Source of the DNA: Pseudarthrobacter sulfonivorans
GTDB lineage: Bacteria > Actinomycetota > Actinomycetes > Actinomycetales > Micrococcaceae
Direction of reading: 5' to 3'
Length of the DNA: 64,000 bases
Assembly (NCBI RefSeq): GCF_001484605.1
Contig: NZ_CP013747.1
Location: 1,488,001 to 1,552,000, forward strand
Part shown: piece after piece, positions 35,889 to 45,500 of the stretch
Layout: each line of letters opens with the position of its first letter
How positions within the stretch are numbered: position 1 is the first letter of the stretch
Translations under genes and position numbers: made by a program
The notes under the pieces: generated by a model
Seen by the model: only the letters and a program-made list of their open reading frames with translations
What the model was told of the DNA's origin: nothing
The model's database searches: none

Positions 35889-38786
35889 TCAGGTCCCCAC
35901 CTCCCGGCGGGACACCGGAAGCCTCGCCCGGGTAAACAGCCACGCCAGGGCCGCACCGGTGAGCGGCACCGCTATCAGCAGCGCCACGAGCTGGAGCCAG
36001 GGCACGACGGCGGTCCGCGCCATCCCGGTTGCGGTCACCAGCAGCACGGCCGGCACTATCCCGGCAACACTTCCCAACACAGTTCCGAGCCCCGCCGTCA
36101 TCAGCGCCTGCGAACCCGCGAGCGCCTTCCGCAAGCGCGGGGCCGCACCCACGCCGGCAAGCGTCACGTGGTCTTTCCGCGAGTCCGCCATGGACAGGCC
36201 CGTGGTGATGCCTGCCGCGCTGAGCGTGATGAGCGCACCCAGGCCCACGATAGACCAGAGGATCAGCGAGTCGTCCTGCGCCGGTCCGCGCTCCACGTAC
36301 GGGGTCCCGTATCGGTCCTTGTAGATGCTGGCGAGCGCTTCGGAAATTTTGTCCGCCTGGGCGGCATCAGGGTAGGCGCTGAACTGGACCAGCAGGGCGC
36401 TGTCATCCACTCGCATGCCGGCCGCCGCGGCAGCTTCCGGGGATACCACCCCGTAGTACGGCACATTGACGGCCGGCTCCAGCACGGCCGCAGCCACGTC
36501 CGTCTTCCGCGCCGTCTCCTCGTAGCCCTGGAAGGCACCTGTGGCGGGGTCGGCGCGCGCGGGCTTGCGCACGTCCCGCGCCACCAGCGATGCCTGCCCG
36601 TCCCGGACGAACACAGGGTTTGTGACTACCATTCCGCCGGCGGCCAGCACATCGCGGGCTTCCCCCGTCGGGGCAGTTCCGAACAGCCTCTCGATATCAT
36701 CGGCAGTCCCGACCACTATCGAGTCGGCCCTTCCCTGGGACTCATAGGGACGCATTGGCCCCTGGCAGCGCCAGTCCTCCGGGTCGAGGACTCGCCCGCC
36801 CGCCGTTACGGGACACGCGTTGCCTTCCGGTGTGGCCAACGAATACTGCAGGCAGCTCGACGTCGGTGTCTGGGCGGGTGAGGCGTCAACCAGGTCCGGC
36901 TGCATTTCGCAGTTCCGGATGGCGGCTGTGCGTAGCACACCGGTCCATTCAACGGTGTCCACGGCCCCGTCCAGGGCGGACACCACTGCTGCGGGGTCAA
37001 TCCGTAACGGGTCCGGCATAGTGCCGTCAGCCAGCAGGGGCTGCCATACGGACAACGGCAGGACCGCCTGGTTCTGCAACGCGGACCAATTGTGGTTTTG
37101 CTGCTCGTTCGCCTGCTGGCTGGCGGCCAGCACCATGCCGGCACTGGCCAGGGTTGCAGCGGCAAGGACGGCAGCAACCGCCGGAACCGTCCGGCTGCGG
37201 TTCCGGGAAGAGTCCCGGGCGGCCATGCGCGCAGCCAGGGGAAGGCCTCCGGCAGGCTTGGCAAGAAGTGCCACCATCTTGCCGGTCAGCAGGACCAGCG
37301 ACGTAACGCCCAGTACCGCGCCGCCCAGCAGGAACCAGACAATCACCGGCGTCCTTGAGCTGAACACATCAGGGTCTTCGCTGCTGACGGCGAGCCACGT
37401 GCCGGCCGCAAGTGACGCGGCAGCCACGCCCAGCAGGACAGCACCCACCACCGCGGACTTCTTGCCCGCCGGCGCCGGGGCCCGCCCCGATTTGAGCGCG
37501 CCCAGAACAGCCTGGCGCGCCACCTGCCGCGCCGGGGCCAAGGCAGCCAGCAAGCACGCCACGTAGCCCATGACCATCACCAGGACCGTCAACAAAGCGT
37601 CCGGATGGAAGCCCGGGAAACGGACCGATCCGTTCAGGCGTGCCACCATCACCACCCCGGCGGCGGCTACCAGTCCCACCGCGGCGCCGGCCGCCACGCC
37701 GAGGCCGCCGAGCCACAGGCCAGCCGCCATCACCACCGAACGGATAGTAGGAATTTCGGCCCCGGTCGCGGCGAGCAGGGCCAGCTCCCGGACCTGCCCC
37801 TTGGCGCCCACGGCAAAAGCGGCTCCCGCCAGCAGGCCCACCTCCAGCAATGCGAGGGCGCCGAGGAGCGCCCCGGCCGCGTACGTGGTGAGCGGGAGCG
37901 ACGCACTGGACGAGGTCCCTGCGCCCTCCGGCCCGCGCTCCTCCTGGGACGGCGGATTCAGCACCACGGACCTGGACAGCACGGTGACACCCACGGCGTT
38001 GGCCGCCAGCACCTGGCTCCAGGTCACGGGCTCGGAACCCACCAGGTAATACATGGTGGACTTGATGGCCGACGCGGCTGGCACCGGACCGGTGGAGGCT
38101 GGCGCCGGGGCGCCAACACTGCCCTGGCCGGGTTTGAGGTAGACGATGGAGTTGCTGTCCGAATAGCCCGCATCGCGGAGGGTTCCGACCGCGACAAACG
38201 TCCCCGCCGACGTCGCCAGTTCCTCCCCCAGTTCCAGCCCGAATCGCTCCAGCAGCCCCCGCGATACGAGCATCTCGGCATCGGTCCCGGGGGCCCTGCC
38301 ATCCAGCAAGGTGTATTTTCCGGCAAATGCCGGGGCCGTGGCGTCCACCGCGCGGCCCACCACACGCACGTGCGCCGCACCCGATTCGGCGGTGAGGTCG
38401 AGGGTGGATTCCGTGAGGACGTCGTAGCCGGCCGGAATCGCGTCCTGCGGATCGGTCGGCGTGAAGTCAGGGTTCCTGTCCCAGTCGCTGGTGGTGATCT
38501 GCAGCTCTTCGACCGGGTGCTGGACCATAACGCCGTTGGCCATGGGCATGGGCCGGAACCGCGCCTGGGTGGTGCCGAGCTCGTACTGCACGCGCTCGGC
38601 GGCGGTTTCCTGGGTGCTCTGGACCAGGGTGACCGCCCCCGTCATGGCGGCCACGGGGAGCATGATCAGCAGGATGATCAGGAGGGAACGCCCTTTGTGG
38701 CGGCGGATATCGCGCCGCGCCATCCGCACGGCGACACGGAAAGCCTGCCGGCGCCCGCCGGGCGCCGGTGCGAGGGTGAGTGCCAC
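35889..38786 (-). CDS. FtsX-like ABC transporter permease
   Basis: The large 965-residue permease has a first membrane segment at about 35-55 (SLLIILLIMLPVAAMTGAVTLV), a long extracytoplasmic MacB-like region, a group of segments in the middle (about 310-530) and a second FtsX domain at the end (about 815-960). The layout fits the MacB/LolE-type transporters that work with a separate ATPase. The GTG start at 38786 is 1 base after the ATPase stop; a longer reading to 38906 lies inside the ATPase gene. Substrate is unknown; antimicrobial peptide or lipoprotein handling is typical of the group. Confidence 0.88.
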   Translation of the reverse strand: MALTLAPAPGGRRQAFRVAVRMARRDIRRHKGRSLLIILLIMLPVAAMTGAVTLVQSTQETAAERVQYELGTTQARFRPMPMANGVMVQHPVEELQITTSDWDRNPDFTPTDPQDAIPAGYDVLTESTLDLTAESGAAHVRVVGRAVDATAPAFAGKYTLLDGRAPGTDAEMLVSRGLLERFGLELGEELATSAGTFVAVGTLRDAGYSDSNSIVYLKPGQGSVGAPAPASTGPVPAASAIKSTMYYLVGSEPVTWSQVLAANAVGVTVLSRSVVLNPPSQEERGPEGAGTSSSASLPLTTYAAGALLGALALLEVGLLAGAAFAVGAKGQVRELALLAATGAEIPTIRSVVMAAGLWLGGLGVAAGAAVGLVAAAGVVMVARLNGSVRFPGFHPDALLTVLVMVMGYVACLLAALAPARQVARQAVLGALKSGRAPAPAGKKSAVVGAVLLGVAAASLAAGTWLAVSSEDPDVFSSRTPVIVWFLLGGAVLGVTSLVLLTGKMVALLAKPAGGLPLAARMAARDSSRNRSRTVPAVAAVLAAATLASAGMVLAASQQANEQQNHNWSALQNQAVLPLSVWQPLLADGTMPDPLRIDPAAVVSALDGAVDTVEWTGVLRTAAIRNCEMQPDLVDASPAQTPTSSCLQYSLATPEGNACPVTAGGRVLDPEDWRCQGPMRPYESQGRADSIVVGTADDIERLFGTAPTGEARDVLAAGGMVVTNPVFVRDGQASLVARDVRKPARADPATGAFQGYEETARKTDVAAAVLEPAVNVPYYGVVSPEAAAAAGMRVDDSALLVQFSAYPDAAQADKISEALASIYKDRYGTPYVERGPAQDDSLILWSIVGLGALITLSAAGITTGLSMADSRKDHVTLAGVGAAPRLRKALAGSQALMTAGLGTVLGSVAGIVPAVLLVTATGMARTAVVPWLQLVALLIAVPLTGAALAWLFTRARLPVSRREVGT

Positions 38787-38787
38787 G

Positions 38788-39525
38788 TCAGTAGCCGGCC
38801 TGCGTGAGGAGCATGGCGGGATCGTGCATGGCCGCTGCCTGGTCCACGATCCGGCCGTCCCGGAGGAACACCACCCGGTCAGCCCACGCGGCATGCCGGG
38901 CCTCATGAGTCACCAGCATCACGGCCGCACCGGCATCGGCACGGCTCCGCAGCACCTCCATGACGCCATGGCCGGTGGTGGAATCCAGGGCCCCGGTGGG
39001 TTCGTCGGCCAGGATCAGCCGGCGGTCGCCCACGATGGCCCGTGCGATGGCCACGCGCTGTTGCTGTCCGCCGGACATCTGGTCCATAAAGCGGTCGGCG
39101 AGTTCCGGGATGCCCACCTGCCGCAGCGCATCCAGCGCCTGGCGTTGCGCCTTCCGGGTGCCCGTCCCGTCCAGTTCCAGCGGCAGCGCCACGTTCTCGG
39201 CCGCCGTCAGGGTGGGGACAAGGTTGAAGTCCTGGAAGACATAGCCGACGGCGCGGCGGCGCAACCGGGCGAGTTCGTTCAGTCCCAGCCCGCCCAGTGG
39301 TGTTGATTCCACAAAGACACCGCCCGACGTCGGCCGGTCAAGTCCCCCGGCCAGCGCCAGGAGGGAGGATTTCCCGGAGCCTGACGGACCCATCACGGCG
39401 ACGAACTCGCCGGCTCTGATACTGAGGTCGACCTCGCGCAGCGCGGCGACCGCCGTCGCGCCTTCACCGAACGTCCTGCTGACCTTGGCGAGTTCCAGGA
39501 CCTGCTGCGGCCCCTGGACGCTCAC
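38788..39525 (-). CDS. ABC transporter ATP-binding protein (MacB/LolD type)
   Basis: The 245-residue ATPase has Walker [10 protein letters not shown], a Q-loop, signature [15 protein letters not shown], Walker [14 protein letters not shown] and the switch His in [10 protein letters not shown]. The [17 protein letters not shown] insert is typical of the LolD/MacB group that partners FtsX-like permeases. Its start overlaps the padR stop by 4 bases and the permease follows after 1 base. The three genes form one unit. Confidence 0.93.
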   Translation of the reverse strand: MSVQGPQQVLELAKVSRTFGEGATAVAALREVDLSIRAGEFVAVMGPSGSGKSSLLALAGGLDRPTSGGVFVESTPLGGLGLNELARLRRRAVGYVFQDFNLVPTLTAAENVALPLELDGTGTRKAQRQALDALRQVGIPELADRFMDQMSGGQQQRVAIARAIVGDRRLILADEPTGALDSTTGHGVMEVLRSRADAGAAVMLVTHEARHAAWADRVVFLRDGRIVDQAAAMHDPAMLLTQAGY

Positions 39526-40133
39526 CGGCGGCTATCCGCGATGAGCGGGGCAGCCTCTTCCACAGTGACCCCGTTGGACGATTTGCGTGGTGTGGCCTGG
39601 CCCGCGGTCTGCGCCTGCTGCAGCATCCGCGCCTCGCAGAGGTCCAGCCAGCGGACCTCCGCTTCCGTCTGGAAGATCAGCGAATCCAGCACCAGGAGCC
39701 AGGCGGTATCCGCAGCCCGCTGGTTGGCGGCCGTGTCGCGGCGGGCCTTGGTGTAGTCCTGCAGCGCCCGGATGGATGCCACCCGCTGGGCCTGGATGAT
39801 GGCCTGCACATCCACGCCCGGCAGCGTGACCGCGAGCGCCAGTTTGATGGCCAGCTCGTTCCGCGGCGGGTTGTTGCGCTCCACGGGGGCGGCAAACCAG
39901 TTCTGCACCTCCGCCGTGCCGGCGGCGGTGATGCTGTAGACCACGTGGCCTTCGCCGTCACTGCCGTCATTGCTGACCAGGCCGTCGCGTTCCAGCCTGT
40001 CCAGTGTGGTGTACACCTGCCCGATGTTCAGGGGCCAGGTGGACGCGGTGCGGTTCTCGAACTCAACCCTGAGCTGGTAGCCGTAACGCGGCTGGTCCTG
40101 CAGCAGGGCGAGGAGGCTGTGGCGGATGGACAT
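39522..40133 (-). CDS. PadR-family transcriptional regulator of the ABC transporter
   Basis: The 203-residue protein has a PadR winged helix (MSIRHSLLALLQDQPRYGYQLRVEFENR... NIGQVYTTLDRLERDGLVSN) and a C-terminal helical dimerisation region of the Vir type. PadR proteins usually repress an adjacent exporter and their own gene, released by a substrate. The ATG at 40133 with AGGAG 5 bases upstream is preferred over an upstream ATG at 40190. A perfect 11-base inverted repeat lies 28 bases upstream of the start codon. Confidence 0.9.
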   Translation of the reverse strand: MSIRHSLLALLQDQPRYGYQLRVEFENRTASTWPLNIGQVYTTLDRLERDGLVSNDGSDGEGHVVYSITAAGTAEVQNWFAAPVERNNPPRNELAIKLALAVTLPGVDVQAIIQAQRVASIRALQDYTKARRDTAANQRAADTAWLLVLDSLIFQTEAEVRWLDLCEARMLQQAQTAGQATPRKSSNGVTVEEAAPLIADSRR

Positions 40134-40160
40134 GATGCTCCTAGCGGTGGCGTCAGCGTC

Positions 40161-40193
40161 GGTATGCACGGACCCCCAAGACCCGTGCATACC
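40161..40193. promoter_or_regulatory. Likely PadR operator
   Basis: GGTATGCACGG (40161-40171) and CCGTGCATACC (40183-40193) form a perfect inverted repeat with an 11-base spacer. It lies just upstream of padR, around the TATAC/TATGC stretch that could hold the -10 box. Autoregulation is inferred from position. Confidence 0.65.
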
Positions 40194-40253
40194 GCGTATA
40201 GAGTGAGGCTAACCCAGTCCGCCGCGCAAAGCAATACTCAGTATCTACCCTGG

Positions 40254-41237
40254 CTACATAACCAGCAGGATCTTGCCCACATGGTCGCCGCTGTCGAAGT
40301 ACCGGTGGGCGGCCGCAACCTGGTCCAGCGGGAAGGTCCTGGCCACGAGCGGGCGGATCCGGCCGTCCGTGATGAGGGGCCACACGGATTCGCGCACGGC
40401 GTTCATGATGGCGCCTTTTTCCGCCACCGGGCGCGGCCTCAGTGCCGTGGCAACCACTGCCGCGCGCTTCCGCAGGAGCTGGCCAAGATCCAGCTCACCC
40501 TTGGCCCCGCCCTGCAGGCCGATGACAACGAGCCGGCCGTAGTCCGCGAGCGCATCAACGTTCTGCGCCAGGTACTTGGCACCCACAACGTCGAGGATCA
40601 CGTCGGCACCCTTGCCGCCGTTCTGCCGCCGGAGGCTTTCGGGGAAGTCCTCTTCGGTGTAGTTGATTGCGATGTCCGCGCCCAGGAAAGCCTTCGCGGT
40701 CCCCACCTTTTCCGCGCTTCCCGCGGTGGTGGCCACCTTGGCGCCGAAGGCCTTGGCCAGCTGGATGGCCATGGTGCCGATCCCGCCGGTGGCGCCGTGG
40801 ATCAGGACAGTTTCACCGGCCTGCAGCTGCGCCGTCATGATCAGGTTGGAGTAGACCGTGGCTGCGACTTCCGGCAGCGACGCAGCGGTGACCACATCAA
40901 CGCCGTCGGGAATCCGCAGGACCTGCTCCGCCGGCACCGCTACCTGCTCCGCATAGCCTCCGCCGGCCAGCAGCGCCACCACTTTGTCACCGACGGAGAA
41001 TGCCTTGGTGACACCGGGACCGAAGCCGGCGATCCGCCCGGAGACTTCCAGCCCCGGGATCTCGGACGCGCCGGGCGGGGGCGGGTAGAAGCCCCGGCGC
41101 TGCTGCACGTCCGCCCGGTTCAGGCCGGCGGCGACAACGTCGATCAACACCTCGCCCTGGCCGGGCACCGGCGCGTCCACTTCGCGGACTTCCAGAACCT
41201 CCGGACCACCGGGTTCTGCAATGTAGACGGCTTTCAT
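40254..41237 (-). CDS. NAD(P)H-quinone oxidoreductase (zinc-independent MDR family)
   Basis: The 327-residue enzyme reads like the QOR/TP53I3 group: LNRADVQQRRGFYPPPPGASEIPGLEVSG, the Rossmann loop HGATGGIGTMAIQLAKAFGA, and the C-terminal FPLDQVAAAHRYFDSGDHVGKILL. It lacks the zinc ligands of alcohol dehydrogenases. The expected reaction is NADPH-dependent reduction of quinones or enals. GGGAG lies 7 bases before the ATG at 41237, which excludes the longer reading to 41336. Confidence 0.9.
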   Translation of the reverse strand: MKAVYIAEPGGPEVLEVREVDAPVPGQGEVLIDVVAAGLNRADVQQRRGFYPPPPGASEIPGLEVSGRIAGFGPGVTKAFSVGDKVVALLAGGGYAEQVAVPAEQVLRIPDGVDVVTAASLPEVAATVYSNLIMTAQLQAGETVLIHGATGGIGTMAIQLAKAFGAKVATTAGSAEKVGTAKAFLGADIAINYTEEDFPESLRRQNGGKGADVILDVVGAKYLAQNVDALADYGRLVVIGLQGGAKGELDLGQLLRKRAAVVATALRPRPVAEKGAIMNAVRESVWPLITDGRIRPLVARTFPLDQVAAAHRYFDSGDHVGKILLVM

Positions 41238-41346
41238 GGAGAACTCCCGTTTTCTAGCTGATTCGTGCCCCAGAACCAGTGTGCACCGGACGCACGGCAG
41301 ACTCTGTTTTGTTGCAGCCAACTGCCTATGAAACACTACTCGTTAG

Positions 41347-41434
41347 GGAAGGTTGTCCGAGCGGCCGAAGGAGCTAGTCTTGAAAACTAGTGTGCGGTAA
41401 CCCCGTACCAAGAGTTCGAATCTCTTACCTTCCG
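41347..41434 (+). tRNA. tRNA-Ser (anticodon UGA)
   Basis: Acceptor GGAAGGT pairs with ACCTTCC, the anticodon stem CTAGT/ACTAG holds loop CTTGAAA, and a long variable arm (GTGCGGTAACCCCGTAC) marks serine. The T loop is TTCGAAT. Length is 88 bases and CCA is not encoded. Confidence 0.97.
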
Positions 41435-41441
41435 CGAATGG

Positions 41442-41480
41442 AACCCCGGTCCGCCACAAGATGGCGAACCGGGGATTCTT
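41442..41480 (+). terminator. Hairpin terminator after tRNA-Ser(UGA)
   Basis: CCCCGGT (41444-41450) pairs with ACCGGGG (41468-41474), extended by a CGCCA/TGGCG pairing inside, and ends in ATTCTTCGTTT. Confidence 0.7.
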
Positions 41481-41580
41481 CGTTTAACGGCCCATGGCCG
41501 CCAGAGCGGAACCATTGAAACTGTCGGAGCCCGGACATAGGGTCGTTCCTGTTGCCACCCATCGACAGAAAGAGCTCATC

Positions 41581-42348
41581 ATGCCTGCACCCGAGATCAC
41601 CCCCGGCGCACCCTGCTGGATCGACCTCATGACCTCAGACATCACCAAAGCCCGCGAGTTCTACGGCGAACTCTTCGGCTGGGAGTACGAGACCGGCGAC
41701 GAGGAGAAGTACGGCGGCTACACCACCGCACGGAAGAACGGCAAGACCGTGGCCGGGCTGATGCAGAAGGATGCGGACCAGGCAGGCATGCCTGACGTAT
41801 GGTCCACATACCTCCGCTCGGACGACGCCGAGGCCACCGCGTTTGCCGTCGCGGCCAACGGCGGCCAGGTCCACATGCCGCCCATGGATGTTCCGGAACA
41901 GGGCCACATGGCCATCTTCGGCGACGCCGCCGGTGCGGCTATCGGCGTGTGGCAGCCGCGCGAGATGAAGGGGTATGAACTCGTCGCCGAGCCCGGCGCT
42001 GCCGCGTGGCACGAGCTCCACACCAAGGACTACGACGCCGCCGTGAAGTTCTACGAGGAGGTGTTCGGCTGGGATACGGATGTTATGAGCGATACACCGG
42101 ACTTCCGGTACACCACCCTGGGTGCCGGGGATTCCGCCAAGGCCGGCATCATGGACGCCTCCGGGTATCTGCCGGCTGACGTTCCGTCCAATTGGCAGGT
42201 CTACTTCAACGTCGAAGATGCGGACGCTTCGATTGAGAAGGCCGTTTCGCTCGGAGCCACCGTCATTGACGGGCCGGAGGACTCTCCGTTCGGCCGGCTC
42301 GCCTCGCTGGCCGACCCCACCGGTGCAATGTTCAAGATCATCGCATAA
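41581..42348 (+). CDS. VOC family protein (two glyoxalase-like domains)
   Basis: The 255-residue protein contains two vicinal oxygen chelate domains (about 8-120 and 130-255). Each starts with a metal-site strand: PCWIDLMTSDITKAREFYGELFGW and AAWHELHTKDYDAAVKFYEEVFGW. These domains occur in glyoxalases, dioxygenases and resistance proteins; substrate cannot be read from sequence. The ATG at 41581 is favoured over an in-frame start at 41494 because the added residues do not fit. A strong terminator follows. Confidence 0.88.
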   Translation: MPAPEITPGAPCWIDLMTSDITKAREFYGELFGWEYETGDEEKYGGYTTARKNGKTVAGLMQKDADQAGMPDVWSTYLRSDDAEATAFAVAANGGQVHMPPMDVPEQGHMAIFGDAAGAAIGVWQPREMKGYELVAEPGAAAWHELHTKDYDAAVKFYEEVFGWDTDVMSDTPDFRYTTLGAGDSAKAGIMDASGYLPADVPSNWQVYFNVEDADASIEKAVSLGATVIDGPEDSPFGRLASLADPTGAMFKIIA

Positions 42349-42365
42349 GTAAATTCCTTCGACGA

Positions 42366-42412
42366 AATACCGGCCGGCAGCTTTCATTAAAGCTACCGGC
42401 CGGTATTGTTTT
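42366..42412 (+). terminator. Strong terminator after the VOC gene
   Basis: AATACCGGCCGG pairs perfectly with CCGGCCGGTATT and the stem continues with AGCTTT/AAAGCT, leaving a 4-base loop. GTTTT follows. Confidence 0.9.
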
Positions 42413-42569
42413 GCCCCACGGACGTTTCGCCAAGTGCACTCACCATCAACCTTGCGTTCATGCGGCGCTGCTTTGCTGTGCCGACACCACCTGATCAAAC
42501 GTGGAGTCCGGACACTGTCCGTAGGTACAACCCGGACACACTCCATCGGGTCCCTACCGGGACGCCCCT

Positions 42570-45500
42570 ATGAAAGTAGAGCGGATGCACCATTCACCTT
42601 GGAAATTAGCGCTGGGAACAGCGGTGTCTGCGGGGCTCATCGCAGCTCCGTTGGCAGCGGTCCCCGCCTTCGCCGTCGACGCAGCACCAGCCGGCACTTC
42701 ACCCGTTGTCATCAATGAGGCCTACCTGAGCGGCGGCAGCGCCGGCGCAGCGTACAAGAGCAAGTTCGTTGAGCTCTACAACACCTCCGACGCCGCGGTC
42801 TCCCTGGACGGCTGGTCCGTCCAGTACCGTTCAGGCGCGGGAACTGCGGCGCCCACCAGCGTGGCTGCCCTCACCGGTTCCATCCCTGCCAAGGGCCACT
42901 ACCTCATCAAGGGCGGCGCCAACAACGGCGGGGTTGAAGGTGCGGACCTGCCGACTCCGGATTTTGTGGCAACCTCCCTGAACTTCAGCGGCTCCGCCGG
43001 AACCATCATCCTGGCGAAGCAGGCCACCGCCGCCCCGCTCGCCACCGGATCGGTTGTTGAACCCGCCGGCGTGGCAGACCTCCTCGGCTACGGTTCCTCC
43101 AACACGTTTGAAACGCAGGCCGCCGTTGCGCCCGCCAGCAACACCGACGTCAAGAGCCTGAACCGCAGCGCCGGGACGGACAGCAACAGCAACCGGGCAG
43201 ACTTCACGCTGAACACCGCCGTCACGCCGACGGCGGCGGGCGGCACCGTGGACCCCGTCCCGGATCCAACGCCGGACCCCGACCCAACACCGGCACCGGT
43301 GCCCGGCACCAAAACAATCGCCGAAATCCAGGGCACCGGCACCGCCAGCCCGCTGGCCGGCACTGCCGTCACCACGCGCGGCAAAGTCACCGCGGCCTTC
43401 CCCACCGGCGGTTTCGCCGGCTACTACGTCCAGACCCCCGGCACCGGCGGCGACCTCACCCCGGGCGGCCACGCGGCGTCGGACGCTGTTTTTGTCTACT
43501 CCCCGGCCACCGCAGGCTCCGTGCAGATCGGCGACTTCGTGGAAGTCACCGGCACGGTTTCCGAGTTCTTCGGCATGACCCAGGTCAGCGTGGCGGACGC
43601 CGCGGGGCTGACCAAGCTGACCGACGCCGCCCCCGAGGTGAAAGCCACCGCCTTCACGCTCCCGGCGGCCGAATCCTTCCGCGAGGCGCTCGAGGGCATG
43701 CTGCTGGCACCGCAAGGGCCGGTCACCGTCACCGACAACTACTCGCTGAACCAGTACGGGGAAATCGGCCTCTCGGGCGGGACCACCACGCTGGTGCAGC
43801 CCACCGCCGTCGCGCGTTACGGCTCTGCCGAATACCAGGCAGCCGTGGCGGACAACGCTGCCCGAGGCATCAAGCTCGACGACGGCGCCACCACCAACTT
43901 CCTCAAGGACGCCACCACCAAAGCCCAGGTGCTGCCGTACCTGACGGCCACGGACCCGGTCCGGGTGGGCTCGCCGGTGACGTTCGCTACCAACGTGGTG
44001 CTCGGCTACGCCAACAACGCCTGGAAGTTCCAGCCGCTGACCCACCTCACCGAGGCCAACAAGGGCACGGTCCAGCCAGCCAGCTTCGGCGCCACGCGGA
44101 CCCAGGCTCCAACCAGCGTGGGCGGCAACCTGAAGATCGCCTCCTTCAACGTGCTGAACTACTTCCCCACCACCGGCGACACCCTCACGGGCTGTTCCTT
44201 CTACAAGGACCGCGACGGCAACCCCATCACGGTCCAGGGCGGCTGCGATGCCCGCGGCGCAGCAAACGCGGAGAACTTCCTCCGCCAGCAGAACAAGATC
44301 GTCGCCGCTATCACCAAGACCGGCGCCGACGTCGTGTCCCTCATGGAAATCGAAAACTCCGCCCAGTTCGGCAAGGACCGCGACGACGCCCTGGCCAAAC
44401 TGGTGGACGCCCTCAACATCGCGACCCCCGGCATCTGGGACTACGTGCGGACACCCGCCAACGCTCCCCCGCTGGCCGACGAGGACATGATCCGCACCGC
44501 GTTCATTTTCAAGAAGGCCGTGGCCGAACCTGTGGAGGAGTCCATCATCCACAACGACACTGTCGCCTTCGCCAACGCCCGCAAGCCGCTGGCCCAGGTG
44601 TTCAAGCCGGTGGGCGCCGGCGACGACAAAAAGTTCATCGCCATCGCCAACCACTTCAAGTCCAAGGGTTCGGCAGCAACGCCGGACGACACGGACAAAG
44701 GCCAGGGCGCGTCCAACCTCGCCCGCACCGCCCAGGCCAGGTCGCTCCTGGACTTCGCCGCCGGGCTGCAGGCAACAAAGGGCACGGACAAGGTTTTCCT
44801 GATCGGCGACTTCAACTCCTACGCCCAGGAAGACCCGATGAATGTCTTCACGGACGCCGGCTACGTCAACCAGGACGGCAAAGCGAAGAACGCCGACGGC
44901 TCCGCGAAGCACTCCTACCTTTTCGGCGGCCTGGTGGGTTCGCTGGACCACATCCTGGCCTCCCCGGGCGCTGATACAGTGGTCACCGGCGCGGACATCT
45001 GGAACATCAACTCCGTGGAGTCCGTGGCGCTGGAGTACAGCAGGTATAACAACAATGTGACCAACTACTATGCGCCGGACCAGTACCGCGCCAGCGACCA
45101 CGATCCTGTGGTGGTGGGCCTGGACCTGCCTGCAGGCCCGGTCACGCCGGCCAGCGTTGAGCTGAACTTCCTGGGCATCAACGATTTCCACGGCCGCATC
45201 GACACCAACACGGTGCTGTTCGCCGGCACCATCGAGAAGCTGCGCGCCGCCGCACCCGGGGCCACGGCCTTCCTGTCGGCCGGCGACAACATCGGGGCAT
45301 CACTGTTCGCCTCGGCTGTTGCCAAGGACCAGCCCACCATCGATGTCCTGAACGCGCTGGAGCTGGACGCTTCCGCCGTGGGCAACCACGAGTTCGACGG
45401 CGGCTGGGCGGACCTGCGCGACCGCGTCATCGCGGGCGGCACTAACGCCACGTTCCCGCTTCTCGGGGCGAACGTCTACAAAAAGGGAACCACCGAACCG

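Noticed and set aside
42439..42466. Possible PHO box before the nuclease/nucleotidase gene
   Set aside because: One GTTCATGCGGC unit is present but no second unit at 11-base spacing; CTCACC lies 17 bases away, out of register.
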